DNA from: Bacteroidales bacterium
GTDB lineage: Bacteria; Bacteroidota; Bacteroidia; Bacteroidales; UBA7960
DNA length: 49,032 nucleotides
Direction of reading: 5' to 3'
Assembly (NCBI GenBank): GCA_003559855.1
Contig: PWJZ01000048.1
Coordinates: 1 to 49,032, forward strand
A program made the translations under genes and the position numbers. The notes under the pieces were generated by a model. It was not told the origin of the DNA and did not search any database. It saw only the letters and a program-made list of their open reading frames with translations. Below, in pieces: positions 8,188 to 17,104 of this stretch (its first letter is position 1; each line of letters begins with the position of its first letter).

Positions 8188-8712
8188 TATTATAAAACAT
8201 AAAAAAATTAAGAGATTATAAGTTTTTATTAAGTGTGGCCACAAAGTGTTCGCAATCTAAATAAATTGAACCTCAATCCGGATAACTTTAAAAAGAGTTA
8301 TATAGGAGTTTGTAAAGATGTTATGGTTTCAGTATCTGACAAGAGAAATCTTGCTATATTATCAAAACCCTTTGTGATCTTTGTGTTAACCTTTGTGCTG
8401 CTTTGTGGTAAAAAATTTAACCGCGAGAACACAAAGTACGTTCACTAAGGTAATTTAAATTAGTACTTCTCTACGGCATAAATTATTTATTAACCACATA
8501 GATAATTTAAAAATAAGTTATATAGGAAACTCAAAGACACCAGAAAAAACAAAGAATTGATAATCTTGACTTTATTCTTAGAATTATTTCACTTTGCTCA
8601 ATACAAGCTTTGAATTTTATTCTTATTTCGACTTCGCTAAATAAATATTTTGCGACAAGATTAATTCTTAACCGGCCACCATTGATATTATGTAAACTTC
8701 ATAAAGATTCGA

Positions 8713-9330
8713 TCAAAAAAGCACTTTAGGGTCAAAAAGCTTGCCACATTCATATATATATTCAAGTATTTCATTTCTGCCTTCTGCGGTTATTCCGGAA
8801 GAGACAAATACTGGCGGCAACGACTCCCAGGTTTCTGAAAGTGTATTTTCATAATTATTGATATTTTCTTTGACTTTGGTTTTATTTATCTTGTCGGCTT
8901 TTGTAAATGTTATGGCAAAAGGCAGCCTTTTTTCACCCATCCACTGCATAAAGTTCATATCTATTGGTTGGGGTTTAAGACGAATATCTATCAGAAAAAA
9001 CGTGCACATTAGTTGTTTTCGTTGCAAAAGGTATTGTTTTATCATTTCGTCCCATTTTTTCTTTTCTTTTAAAGGAACTTTGGCAAAGCCGAAGCCCGGC
9101 AGGTCGGTCAGATACCAGGAATTATTTACCAGGAAATGATTTATAAGTTGTGTTTTACCGGGTGCAGATGAAGTTTTGGCGAGTTTTTTTCTGTTGACAA
9201 GCATATTTATTAATGTCGATTTACCAACATTCGACCGTCCTATAAAGGCAAATTCAGGAAATGGCGCCTTTGGACAATCATTTACACTTGCTGAGCTTTT
9301 TATAAATCCGGCACTCTTTATTATAAACAT
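8713..9330 (-). CDS. engB: Ribosome biogenesis GTP-binding protein EngB (YihA/YsxC)
   Basis: A 205-residue GTPase with all motifs of the family: G1 GRSNVGKST (about residues 31-39), switch I with GKTQLINHF, G3 DLPGFGFAKV, and G4 TKADK. EngB acts in the cytoplasm and is needed for large ribosomal subunit assembly in the bacteria studied. The length is typical. The gene begins 19 bases after the glsB-like gene on the same strand, so it is probably the last gene of a three-gene transcript. Confidence 0.96.
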   Translation of the reverse strand: MFIIKSAGFIKSSASVNDCPKAPFPEFAFIGRSNVGKSTLINMLVNRKKLAKTSSAPGKTQLINHFLVNNSWYLTDLPGFGFAKVPLKEKKKWDEMIKQYLLQRKQLMCTFFLIDIRLKPQPIDMNFMQWMGEKRLPFAITFTKADKINKTKVKENINNYENTLSETWESLPPVFVSSGITAEGRNEILEYIYECGKLFDPKVLF

Positions 9331-9349
9331 TTTTTACAAATGGAAAGTA

Positions 9350-10279
9350 TTATTTCTTGTATGTGTCAATATGCCGCTTTTTCTTTGATGCGTATATATC
9401 ATCAATCGTAACAAGAATAGCGGTTTCCTCAACACCGCCGAAATGTTCGTTGACAACCGTACCGAAAGTCTTCATTGTCGGGCTTAACCCCATGTAAGAG
9501 TTTATCAGCGGAGGGATATTTTCGTTACATTTCCTGACTTCCTGGAATAAACCCTTATGATTTTCTTCAAAGCTATCACCCTCAAACAAAGCATCAAACT
9601 CTTCGCAAGGCATCTCAACATGTATAGGTTCGATAGGTCTTACCAGTTTTTCATTATCAGGAAAAAACCTGTGTAAAAAACAGAGGATCATATCCCTTGC
9701 CCGCTTATTGAAATGCTTGTACATTGTTACTTTACCAAAAAAATATTTTTTATCGGGATTGTCAACCACCAACGCTCCAAGTCCATCCCATAGGTTATCA
9801 AGCGAAAACAAGCCTTTACGGCTATCGCCGCGCGACGGCTGATAGTTGGGTTGTACAAATGAACGGCCCAACTCTATCGTATATGGTAAGTATTCATCAA
9901 TAAATTTTTGTGAAAACTTAAAATAATTGGAAGTGGAAATTAACGGCTTGCCTTCACTGTCTAATTTTACTTCGTTGCAATGAAAAAACCTGTAACCTCC
10001 TACTATTTCCCTTTCCCCCGGATTCCAAACTATTAACTGTTTATAAGGATTAGAGTTTGTATCATAATCATCCACATCTACAGATTTGCCGGTACCACCA
10101 CCTGCTTCACGAAATGATATTTCTCGCAAACGGCCAATTTCCCTTACCACATTAGGAGCATCATGATGAGTAAACACATAGATCAAATTATCGCCATTAT
10201 TGGTCTTGCGGAGAATCTTATTCCTTGATAACTCCTCTTCAATTACGTCCCTTTCAACAGGCGGAATAATTGGTTCCAT
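9350..10279 (-). CDS. glsB: GNAT-type N-acyltransferase, GlsB-like (glycine lipid synthesis)
   Basis: A 309-residue protein of the OlsB/hemolysin-type acyltransferase family. The landmark is ELGRSFVQPNYQPSRG (about residues 136-151), with GGYRFF upstream and a LWDGLGALV segment downstream. In Bacteroides thetaiotaomicron, GlsB N-acylates glycine with a 3-hydroxy fatty acid and the adjacent GlsA adds the second acyl chain by O-acylation, giving glycine lipids of the envelope. Here the PlsC-like partner sits directly upstream on the same strand, the same pairing. Cytoplasmic or membrane-associated. The acyltransferase family is near certain; glycine as substrate is inferred from the pairing. 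Confidence 0.85.
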   Translation of the reverse strand: MEPIIPPVERDVIEEELSRNKILRKTNNGDNLIYVFTHHDAPNVVREIGRLREISFREAGGGTGKSVDVDDYDTNSNPYKQLIVWNPGEREIVGGYRFFHCNEVKLDSEGKPLISTSNYFKFSQKFIDEYLPYTIELGRSFVQPNYQPSRGDSRKGLFSLDNLWDGLGALVVDNPDKKYFFGKVTMYKHFNKRARDMILCFLHRFFPDNEKLVRPIEPIHVEMPCEEFDALFEGDSFEENHKGLFQEVRKCNENIPPLINSYMGLSPTMKTFGTVVNEHFGGVEETAILVTIDDIYASKKKRHIDTYKK

Positions 10280-10335
10280 ATTCGTTCTATTTTATCTTTA
10301 AATATATTGTATTTTTCAAAAAAAAATACGCCGTA

Positions 10336-11208
10336 CTACTTTTTAAATTCCAACTCATTTTCCGGCAAACGATAAACCTGTTCCTTTACTTTTTGTGCCC
10401 ATTCACGATGCGTTTTATCATTTATAAATATTGTATATGGTATAGGCTTACCAAATGTTATTGTAATGTTTTTTTCCCTTTGTTTTAACATCTCGTCAGG
10501 CAAATAAAGCATCTCAATATTTAACCTAATACCGATCTTTTTCCTTAAGCTAGCTAAATTATAGAAAAAATTTGAATTTCTGCCCTGAATGTGTACGGGA
10601 ATAATATCTCTCTTATGACGTATAGCCTTGGTAATAAAACTCTTCTTCCATTCCAGGTCGCATATCCTGCCCTTTTGACGACGTGATACCAAACCGGCAG
10701 GAAATATCAAAACCATCTGGTCCGACTTATATAGATCATCTATCAGCCTTACCGATTCATGACTTTTTTGTCCGTACTTGTTTACCGGAACAAAAAGCTC
10801 TTTCAAATTGCGAAGCTCAAAAAGAATATCGTTAACAATAAATTTTATGTCCTTTCTCTTCTTACCTATAGCGTACATTAAGGCTAAGCCATCCAGCCCG
10901 CCCAACGGGTGATTCGACGCAATGATATACCTGCCCTTGACGGGAATGTTCTCCGGGTTAACAACATGTATATCAATGCCAAATTCATTCTCGATCAACT
11001 CTTCAATAAACTCTAACCCCATATGATCATACAAACGATCAAGTGTCATATTGATCTCATCCTGACGCGTAATATGCTTAATGTATCTTATTAAAATCTT
11101 CGGAATAAATGGGTAAAGCTTCCCTCCCTTATCCCTGAAAATTTTATCGATATCTATAAAATATTCCCGCTGATCCTCTTTACTCTTTTGTGTTTTTGAT
11201 CGTTCCAT
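10336..11208 (-). CDS. glsA: PlsC-like O-acyltransferase, GlsA-like (glycine lipid synthesis)
   Basis: Shows the acyltransferase signature ASNHPLGGLDG and a later FPAGLVSRR block typical of PlsC/LPLAT enzymes. Partnered with the GlsB-like gene 56 bases downstream, it would O-acylate N-acyl-glycine to the di-acyl glycine lipid at the inner membrane. I take the ATG at 11208 (MERSKT), giving 290 residues. The frame stays open to an upstream ATG at 11265, but the extra 19 residues look unlike a conserved N-terminus. A TAnnTTTG element at 11288-11295 would allow either start. The acyltransferase call is firm; the exact substrate is inferred. Confidence 0.83.
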   Translation of the reverse strand: MERSKTQKSKEDQREYFIDIDKIFRDKGGKLYPFIPKILIRYIKHITRQDEINMTLDRLYDHMGLEFIEELIENEFGIDIHVVNPENIPVKGRYIIASNHPLGGLDGLALMYAIGKKRKDIKFIVNDILFELRNLKELFVPVNKYGQKSHESVRLIDDLYKSDQMVLIFPAGLVSRRQKGRICDLEWKKSFITKAIRHKRDIIPVHIQGRNSNFFYNLASLRKKIGIRLNIEMLYLPDEMLKQREKNITITFGKPIPYTIFINDKTHREWAQKVKEQVYRLPENELEFKK

Positions 11209-11287
11209 CAAATAAATATAACTGTTCAGATTCTGTTCGACTAAAATGACCCTGTAACACGTCAAAAATTATTACACAAACAATACT

Positions 11288-11295
11288 CAAATATA
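11288..11295 (-). promoter_or_regulatory. Candidate -7 promoter element upstream of glsA-like gene
   Basis: On the minus strand the sequence is TATATTTG, an exact TAnnTTTG match. No clean TTTG -33 element is seen at the expected distance. A start near 11282 would leave a leader of about 75 bases to the ATG at 11208. Confidence 0.4.
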
Positions 11296-11655
11296 AAAAT
11301 TTAACCTGATTTAACTAAAAAGTTACACTTCTCTTTTATCGCCAAAATTCAAATTATATCCGTTATTATCAAGTATTGCCGCCAATAAACAGCCAATTCG
11401 TGAAAGGTCAACTACAAAAATAAACAATTATTTTGTTTTTTGACTATAATGACAGGTTAATTGTCTCTCATGACTATTCAATAATTTTATTTTTCTGATT
11501 ACTTTTTTTCTTCCGGTAAAAAAATATTCAATGCCGGTCATAATTATTTATAAACAATATCAAAATTTCTGTTTTTATAAAAATCTGATAAGCAATATTT
11601 TACCTTTTTTCGCTGTTGGGTTTCTCAATGTTACGGTAAAAAAGTTATCAACAAT

Positions 11656-11685
11656 GTGGTAAATTGTGGTAAATTGTGGTAAATT
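11656..11685 (+). promoter_or_regulatory. Three tandem MraZ boxes (operator of the dcw cluster)
   Basis: GTGGTAAATT occurs three times in a row with exact 10-bp periodicity, ending 39 bases before the mraZ ATG. MraZ proteins are known to bind direct repeats with a GTG core at about 10-bp spacing in front of their own gene (TGGGN boxes in E. coli, AAAGTG boxes in mycoplasmas). The boxes precede a weak -7 element (TATATTTA, 11692-11699), so binding would plausibly repress the operon. Confidence 0.8.
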
Positions 11686-11724
11686 TGTTATTATATTTAC
11701 ACTCAAATTATAAAAAGTGTGGGG

Positions 11725-12201
11725 ATGTCATACCTTTTAGGTGAATATAAATGCAGGCTTGATTCCAAAGGCAGATTTGTTTTGCCTGCCGGCATCAAGA
11801 GACAGCTTTCCGCTAAGGACCGCGAGAATTTCGTGGTTAACCGCGGTTTTGAAAAAAATCTTACACTTTATCCCGACAGTGAATGGAAGCAAATAACAAA
11901 TGAGATTAATTCGCTGAATTTGTACAATAAGAAAAACCGTGAATTTGCCAGGTATTTTTTTCGCGGGGCGACTGAACTGACCACAGACTCATCGAACAGG
12001 CTTTTACTTCCAAAATCACTAATTGATTACGCAGATATTGAAAAGGAAATAGTGCTCTTTGCTTACGGACAAAGAATTGAAATATGGGCTAAAAATGTTT
12101 ATGAAGAGATGATGGGCAGCGAACCTGATGATTTTGCATCACTGGCAGAGGATGTAATGGATAAATCTAAAACAAACAAAGGCCATGATACATTATCATG
12201 A
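11725..12201 (+). CDS. mraZ: Transcriptional regulator MraZ
   Basis: A 158-residue double AbrB-like protein and the first gene of the dcw cluster. The first half carries GEYKCRLDSKGRFVLPAG and the second TTDSSNRLLLP, the two repeated DNA-binding folds of MraZ. I start at ATG 11725, giving MSYLLGEY, which matches the family's usual beginning; a GTG two codons upstream is possible but unneeded. MraZ forms ring-like oligomers that bind repeated boxes upstream of itself, as seen at 11656-11685. The gene overlaps rsmH by 17 bases. Confidence 0.96.
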   Translation: MSYLLGEYKCRLDSKGRFVLPAGIKRQLSAKDRENFVVNRGFEKNLTLYPDSEWKQITNEINSLNLYNKKNREFARYFFRGATELTTDSSNRLLLPKSLIDYADIEKEIVLFAYGQRIEIWAKNVYEEMMGSEPDDFASLAEDVMDKSKTNKGHDTLS

Positions 12202-13081
12202 ACCGGTCTTGTTGAATGAAGTCATTGAGGGTTTGAACATTAAACACAGTGGTATTTACGTTGATGCTACTTTTGGTGGTGGCGGTCATGCCAGGGCTAT
12301 TCTCGGAAAGCTTAAAAAAGGAAAGCTTATTGCTTTTGATCATGATGAGGATGCAACAGCAAACATACCCGATGACGAAAGGTTATTATTTATCAATCAA
12401 AATTTCCGGTTCACAAAGAATTTTTTACAGCTCCATAAGCTTTTACCTGTAGACAGCCTTTTTGCCGACCTGGGGGTTTCATCACATCAGATTGACTCAT
12501 CGCAAAGGGGATTCTCTGCCAGGTTTTCAGGGCCGCTTGATATGAGAATGAACAGATCGGCTGTTAAAACTGCCGCCGATATAGTAAACAATTATGATGA
12601 AAAAAAGCTCTTTAAAATATTGAAGTTGTATGGCGAATTAAAAAACGCTGCAATAGTTTCAAAAGCCATTGTTGAAGAAAGGAAATCAAAGAAAATTGAA
12701 AATACACGTGATTTGGCACTGATATTAGAACGTTTTGCACCCAAACGAAGAAGAAATCAATTTTTAGCCCGGGTATTCCAGGCTTTCAGAATAGAGGTTA
12801 ATGATGAGCTTAATGCACTAAAAGAATTACTTGAACAATCTGTGGAAGTGCTCAAAACAAGAGGAAGGCTGGCAATAATATCATATCATTCACTTGAAGA
12901 CCGACTTGTGAAGAACTTCATGAAGTCTGGAAATTTTGAAGGGATCATAAAAAAAGATTTTTACGGCAACAAAATAGTTCCTTTTAAAGTGATAAAAAAA
13001 TTAATAGTGCCATCGGAAGATGAAATAAAAAGAAATAAGAGGGCTCGCAGTGCAAAATTACGAATAGCCGAAAAAAAATAA
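12185..13081 (+). CDS. rsmH: 16S rRNA m4C1402 methyltransferase RsmH
   Basis: A 298-residue SAM-dependent enzyme (formerly MraW). The SAM site is DATFGGGGHA at residues 27-36, with FADLGVSSHQ and a DMRMN block further in, and ISYHSLEDRLVK near the C-terminus. It N4-methylates cytidine 1402 in the decoding centre of 16S rRNA. Its ATG lies within the 3' end of mraZ, the normal arrangement in dcw clusters, so translation is probably coupled. Confidence 0.97.
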   Translation: MIHYHEPVLLNEVIEGLNIKHSGIYVDATFGGGGHARAILGKLKKGKLIAFDHDEDATANIPDDERLLFINQNFRFTKNFLQLHKLLPVDSLFADLGVSSHQIDSSQRGFSARFSGPLDMRMNRSAVKTAADIVNNYDEKKLFKILKLYGELKNAAIVSKAIVEERKSKKIENTRDLALILERFAPKRRRNQFLARVFQAFRIEVNDELNALKELLEQSVEVLKTRGRLAIISYHSLEDRLVKNFMKSGNFEGIIKKDFYGNKIVPFKVIKKLIVPSEDEIKRNKRARSAKLRIAEKK

Positions 13082-13084
13082 AAT

Positions 13085-13507
13085 ATGAGCAAAAACATCT
13101 ATAAAAATATTGATGAAAAAAATAAAAAAAAGGAAAGTAAGCTATCCGGAAGATTATATTCGGTTATGGACGGCTCTTTCCTTACAAAATCCCGAATAAT
13201 TGAGTTACTGCCATTTTTCTTTTATCTTATGGCTTTGGCTTTATTATTAATATTCAACTCTTATTATGCAGAAAAAAAAATGAGGGAAAAAGAAGAGTTG
13301 CGCAAGGAATTGACAGAGCTTAGAATACGTTATATCAATACCAAATCGGAGTTGATGTACATAACAAATCAATCGGAAATTGCCAATAAACTGAAAGACA
13401 AAGGTTTGACAGAATCAACTGTTCCGCCAAGAGTTATTGAAAAACCAAAAAAGCAACGCAGTTTTCTGTTGAATATACTGGAAAGGAGTTTCAGACAAAC
13501 AGATTAG
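13085..13507 (+). CDS. ftsL: FtsL-like cell division protein
   Basis: A 140-residue bitopic membrane protein: a basic cytoplasmic N-terminus (1-41), one transmembrane segment (about 42-60), then a charged heptad-rich stretch (62-100) fit for a coiled coil, and a basic tail. Sequence is poorly conserved in FtsL, but size, topology and position between rsmH and the FtsI gene identify it as the Bacteroidetes FtsL-type protein. It would join the FtsQLB-like complex that activates FtsW/FtsI at the septum. It starts 3 bases after the rsmH stop. Confidence 0.85.
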   Translation: MSKNIYKNIDEKNKKKESKLSGRLYSVMDGSFLTKSRIIELLPFFFYLMALALLLIFNSYYAEKKMREKEELRKELTELRIRYINTKSELMYITNQSEIANKLKDKGLTESTVPPRVIEKPKKQRSFLLNILERSFRQTD

Positions 13508-13532
13508 TACATTTAATAAAAACGGGAATATT

Positions 13533-15638
13533 TTGGACGATTTTAAGAATGACATATTATGGCGTGTTTATCTCATTTATTTTGTTGTAGCATTATTTGC
13601 ATTGCTTATTATTGGCAAGGTGGTATATATTCAGGTTGTTGAGGGGGATAAATGGAAGGAGGTTGCTCGCAACACCACATTGCGTTATGCTGAAATTGAT
13701 GCTGCAAGGGGCGATGTTTATGCCGATGATGGCCGTTTGCTGGCAACCAGCTTGCCGGTCTATGAGATTAGAATGGATCTAAGCTCACAAGTTACTTCCG
13801 ATGAAATATTTTATTCAAAAGTTGATTCTCTGGCTTCTAATTTATCCCGGCTTTTTGGTGACAGGTCATCCCAACAATATCGCAATGTATTGATTGAAGG
13901 CAGAAAAAATCAGGAGCGTTATCTTTTGATAAAGCGTAATGTTGCATACAATGAATTGAACAAGCTGCGTGAATTCCCTTTATTTCGCAGGGGGCGCTTT
14001 CGCGGTGGTTTAATAGTCGTAAAAAACACAAGGAGGGAAATGCCTTTCAAAAGCCTTGCTGCACGCACTATCGGTTATGAAAGAGGTGGTTATTATGTCG
14101 GGCTCGAAGGTGCATACAGAGACTATCTTGAAGGTATTAAAGGCAAACGTTTAATGCGAAAAACCAGCGGCAACAGGTGGATACCAATAAATGATGAAAA
14201 TGAGATCAAGCCGGAAAACGGAAAAGATATTCTGACTACAATAAACATCAACATACAGGACATTGTTGAAAGCAGCCTTAGAAAACAATTACACGAGTTT
14301 GATGCCGACTATGGAACAGCTGTGGTTATGGAAGTAGCTACCGGCAAGATTAAAGCTATTTCAAACCTGACTGTCACCGAAGCCGGCAGTTATGAAGAGT
14401 TGTTTAATTACGCCGTAGGTGAAAGCACAGAGCCGGGTTCTACATTCAAGCTCGCTTCTTTAATGGTTGCGCTTGAAGACGGTGTAGTATCTCCCGGCGA
14501 TCATATCAATACGGGCAAGGGAATTATAACATATGCCGACCGCACTATGCACGACTCCGAAGCTGAAGGGTTTGGAAAGATCACCGTAAAAAACGCCCTG
14601 GAAGTTTCCTCAAATGTTGGTGTCTCAAAAATCATATATGACAATTACAGGGAAAACCCCCAGAAATACATTGACAGGATAAGAGCTATGGGGCTGGGCG
14701 AAAAACTTGAAATCGAGATCAGTGGCGAAGGCAACCCCGTGGTAAAAGATATTACAAGCTCCGAATGGTCAGGAGTGTCATTACCCTGGATGTCGATAGG
14801 TTATGGCGTCTCTTTTACGCCTCTGCAAATGCTGGCTTTCTATAACGCGGTAGCTAATGATGGTATAATGGTTAAACCTATGTTTATAAAAGAGATAAGG
14901 CAAGCCGGGGAAACTATTAAGACATTTCATCCACAGGTGATAAATGAAAGCATTGCTTCCGGGCATACCATTAAACATTCTAAAGAGATGCTTTTAGGCG
15001 TCGTTGAAAACGGTACTGCCAAAAATATTTATACGCCGGTATATCAGATAGCAGGTAAAACAGGCACAGCACAGGTTGCCAACACCAAATTCGGCTATAT
15101 TGGCGAATCAGGCGGTGTTAGCTACAGGGCTTCGTTTGTAGGCTACTTCCCTGCGGATTACCCGGAATTCTCAATGATCATTGTCATTCACAACCCTAAA
15201 GGCAGAGCATTCACCGGCCGCCAGGTCGCAGCACCGGTATTCAGGGAAATAGCCGATAAAATTTTTACCACCCACATCAACCTGCCGCAAAAAAGTATCG
15301 AAACACCTTTAATGGCAAATCTTCCCGTTTTCAGAGCCGGTAATTATCACGATATCCTCAAAATATACGAACATTTTAACGGTCATCCATCTAACGTACC
15401 CGAAACACAATGGGTCTCAGCACACATTAATAAAGATACGGTTACTTTTCGCGACAGGGAATTTATCCAGAACCTCGTACCCAATGTCGTAGGAATGAGC
15501 CTTAAAGATGCATTGTATATACTTGAAAATGCCGGAATGAAAGTAGAATTTACAGGTAAGGGAATTGTACGAAAACAAAGCATAAGACCCGGGTTAAGAA
15601 TTAAACCCGGGCAAACTATAGTTTTAGATCTGTCTTGA
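13533..15638 (+). CDS. ftsI: Penicillin-binding protein FtsI (PBP3), septal transpeptidase
   Basis: A 701-residue class B PBP: membrane anchor (residues 13-33), dimerisation/pedestal domain (about 50-230), transpeptidase domain (235-600) and a C-terminal PASTA domain (about 642-701). The catalytic motifs are S303-T-F-K306, S359-S-N361 and K509-T-G511. It crosslinks septal peptidoglycan with FtsW. No in-frame ATG lies near the start, so I use TTG at 13533, which gives the short cytoplasmic stretch MDDFKNDILW before the anchor. The C-terminal PASTA domain is common in Bacteroidetes and Gram-positive PBPs but absent from E. coli FtsI. It overlaps murE by 4 bases. Confidence 0.95.
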   Translation: MDDFKNDILWRVYLIYFVVALFALLIIGKVVYIQVVEGDKWKEVARNTTLRYAEIDAARGDVYADDGRLLATSLPVYEIRMDLSSQVTSDEIFYSKVDSLASNLSRLFGDRSSQQYRNVLIEGRKNQERYLLIKRNVAYNELNKLREFPLFRRGRFRGGLIVVKNTRREMPFKSLAARTIGYERGGYYVGLEGAYRDYLEGIKGKRLMRKTSGNRWIPINDENEIKPENGKDILTTININIQDIVESSLRKQLHEFDADYGTAVVMEVATGKIKAISNLTVTEAGSYEELFNYAVGESTEPGSTFKLASLMVALEDGVVSPGDHINTGKGIITYADRTMHDSEAEGFGKITVKNALEVSSNVGVSKIIYDNYRENPQKYIDRIRAMGLGEKLEIEISGEGNPVVKDITSSEWSGVSLPWMSIGYGVSFTPLQMLAFYNAVANDGIMVKPMFIKEIRQAGETIKTFHPQVINESIASGHTIKHSKEMLLGVVENGTAKNIYTPVYQIAGKTGTAQVANTKFGYIGESGGVSYRASFVGYFPADYPEFSMIIVIHNPKGRAFTGRQVAAPVFREIADKIFTTHINLPQKSIETPLMANLPVFRAGNYHDILKIYEHFNGHPSNVPETQWVSAHINKDTVTFRDREFIQNLVPNVVGMSLKDALYILENAGMKVEFTGKGIVRKQSIRPGLRIKPGQTIVLDLS

Positions 15639-17104
15639 TAAACAACTGGAATTTGAAAAATTTGAGCGACATATTATATAAGAGCTGCCTGAATGAAGTT
15701 ATTGGCAACACTAACGTTCATATCAGCAATATCGCTTTTGATTCCCGTAAGGTAAAGCAAGACAACCTTTTTGTTGCTGTGCGTGGCATTAATACCGACG
15801 GTCACTTATTTATTGATCAGGCAATAAAAAAGGGAGCTATAGCTGTTGTATGTGAAAAAATGCCTGAAAAACGCCCTGAAAACATCACCTGGATAAAAGT
15901 AAAAGACAGTTCCAAAGCACTGGGCAATATAGCATCCAATTTTTATGACGAGCCATCTGCCAGACTTAAGATCATTGGTATTACAGGAACCAATGGCAAG
16001 ACCACCATTGCATCACTGCTGCACAGGCTGATATCAAAAACAGGAGAGAAAGCCGGACTTATTTCCACAATTGCAAACATGATCGCAGACGACAAACAAC
16101 CATCTTCACTTACAACCCCCGACGCATTGGAGCTCAACAGCCTGTTCAGCAAAATGTTACAGCAAAATTGCAGCTACTGCTTTATGGAGGTCAGCTCGCA
16201 TGCCATATCCCAAAACCGTATTGAAGGAACAAGGTTTGAAGGAGGAGTTTTTACAAACATTTCCCTTGATCATCTTGATTATCACAGATCTTTTGACAAA
16301 TATCTCGAAACAAAAAAAGAGTTTTTTGATAACCTGGATAACAAAGCCTTTGCTCTTACAAATATTGATGATAAGAACGGATTGGTGATGCTGCAAAATT
16401 GTGCTGCAAAAAAATACCGTTACAGCCTTAAAAAAATGGCTTACTTTAAAGGCAAAATAATAGAAAACCTGGTTTCAGGCTTACACTTAAAAATTAATGA
16501 CCGTGATTTATGGTGCAGGCTTGTTGGCGAACATAATGCATATAACCTTTTGGCTATTTATGCAACAGCCGTTTTGCTGGGCTTTGACAAAGAAAACATC
16601 CTGAAATTGCTAAGCAACCTTGAAGCGGTTGAAGGACGTTTCGATTACTTTGTCAACGAAAAAAAAGTTATGGCAATCGTTGATTATGCCCATACCCCCG
16701 ATGCCCTCCAAAACGTGCTCAATACTATAGCCAAAATGCGTACACGGAATGAAAAAGTGATAACTGTTGTAGGTTGTGGTGGAGACCGCGATAAAGAAAA
16801 AAGACCACTGATGGCTAATATAGCAGCCAAACACAGCGACTGCCTGATTCTGACTTCTGATAACCCGCGGTTTGAAAACCCTGATGAAATAATCAGGCAA
16901 ATGGAATCCGGACTTAACCCCGTTGAAAAGAAAAAAACAATAAACATCACAGACAGATATCAGGCTATCAAAACTGCCTGCTCAATGTCTGATAGTGGCG
17001 ATATTATACTCGTAGCAGGTAAAGGACACGAAAAATTCCAGGAAATAAAAGGTGAAAAAAAACCATTTGATGATAAGAAAATACTGAAAAAAATATTATT
17101 ATGA
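15635..17104 (+). CDS. murE: UDP-MurNAc-tripeptide ligase MurE
   Basis: A 489-residue Mur ligase with the ATP-binding loop GITGTNGKTT at residues 115-124 and the substrate signature DNPRFENP near the C-terminus. DNPR marks enzymes that add meso-diaminopimelate, so the wall should be of the mDAP type. It catalyses addition of the third stem-peptide residue in the cytoplasm. The start is a TTG within TTGA, overlapping the ftsI stop by 4 bases; no early ATG exists. A 364-base gap follows, unusual inside this cluster. Confidence 0.96.
   Translation: MINNWNLKNLSDILYKSCLNEVIGNTNVHISNIAFDSRKVKQDNLFVAVRGINTDGHLFIDQAIKKGAIAVVCEKMPEKRPENITWIKVKDSSKALGNIASNFYDEPSARLKIIGITGTNGKTTIASLLHRLISKTGEKAGLISTIANMIADDKQPSSLTTPDALELNSLFSKMLQQNCSYCFMEVSSHAISQNRIEGTRFEGGVFTNISLDHLDYHRSFDKYLETKKEFFDNLDNKAFALTNIDDKNGLVMLQNCAAKKYRYSLKKMAYFKGKIIENLVSGLHLKINDRDLWCRLVGEHNAYNLLAIYATAVLLGFDKENILKLLSNLEAVEGRFDYFVNEKKVMAIVDYAHTPDALQNVLNTIAKMRTRNEKVITVVGCGGDRDKEKRPLMANIAAKHSDCLILTSDNPRFENPDEIIRQMESGLNPVEKKKTINITDRYQAIKTACSMSDSGDIILVAGKGHEKFQEIKGEKKPFDDKKILKKILL

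Larger units (their letters stand above)
7635..8712. other. Gene-free region with repeat elements
   Basis: About 1.1 kb without a credible gene between a pseudogene and the 3' end of engB. It holds a 187-bp inverted repeat (7767-7953), a 198-bp MITE-like element (7990-8187), two imperfect copies of a GTTATATAGGA motif (8297-8307, 8517-8527), and a CTTTGTG-rich stretch (about 8369-8410) typical of low-complexity intergenic DNA. A 71-codon frame at 8233-8448 runs through these repeats and is rejected. Confidence 0.65.
11266..11724. other. Divergent intergenic region upstream of the dcw cluster
   Basis: About 460 bp of AT-rich DNA between the glsA-like gene and mraZ. It holds the minus-strand -7 element at 11288-11295 and, on the mraZ side, three tandem 10-bp boxes (11656-11685) followed by a weak -7 element TATATTTA (11692-11699). 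Nothing gene-like is seen in the middle. Confidence 0.6.

Noticed and set aside
8233-8448. 71-codon open frame with GTG start
   Set aside because: It runs through the TTATATAGGA and CTTTGTG-type intergenic repeats, so the frame is a by-product of repeat composition.
11209-11265. Longer N-terminus for the GlsA-like protein
   Set aside because: The extra 19 residues do not look like part of the acyltransferase family start; the ATG at 11208 is preferred, although the upstream ATG cannot be excluded.
11645-11653. DnaA-box-like TTATCAACA just upstream of the MraZ boxes
   Set aside because: One mismatch to TTATNCACA and a single site in AT-rich DNA; no cluster, no dnaA or dnaN nearby, so it is not evidence of an origin.
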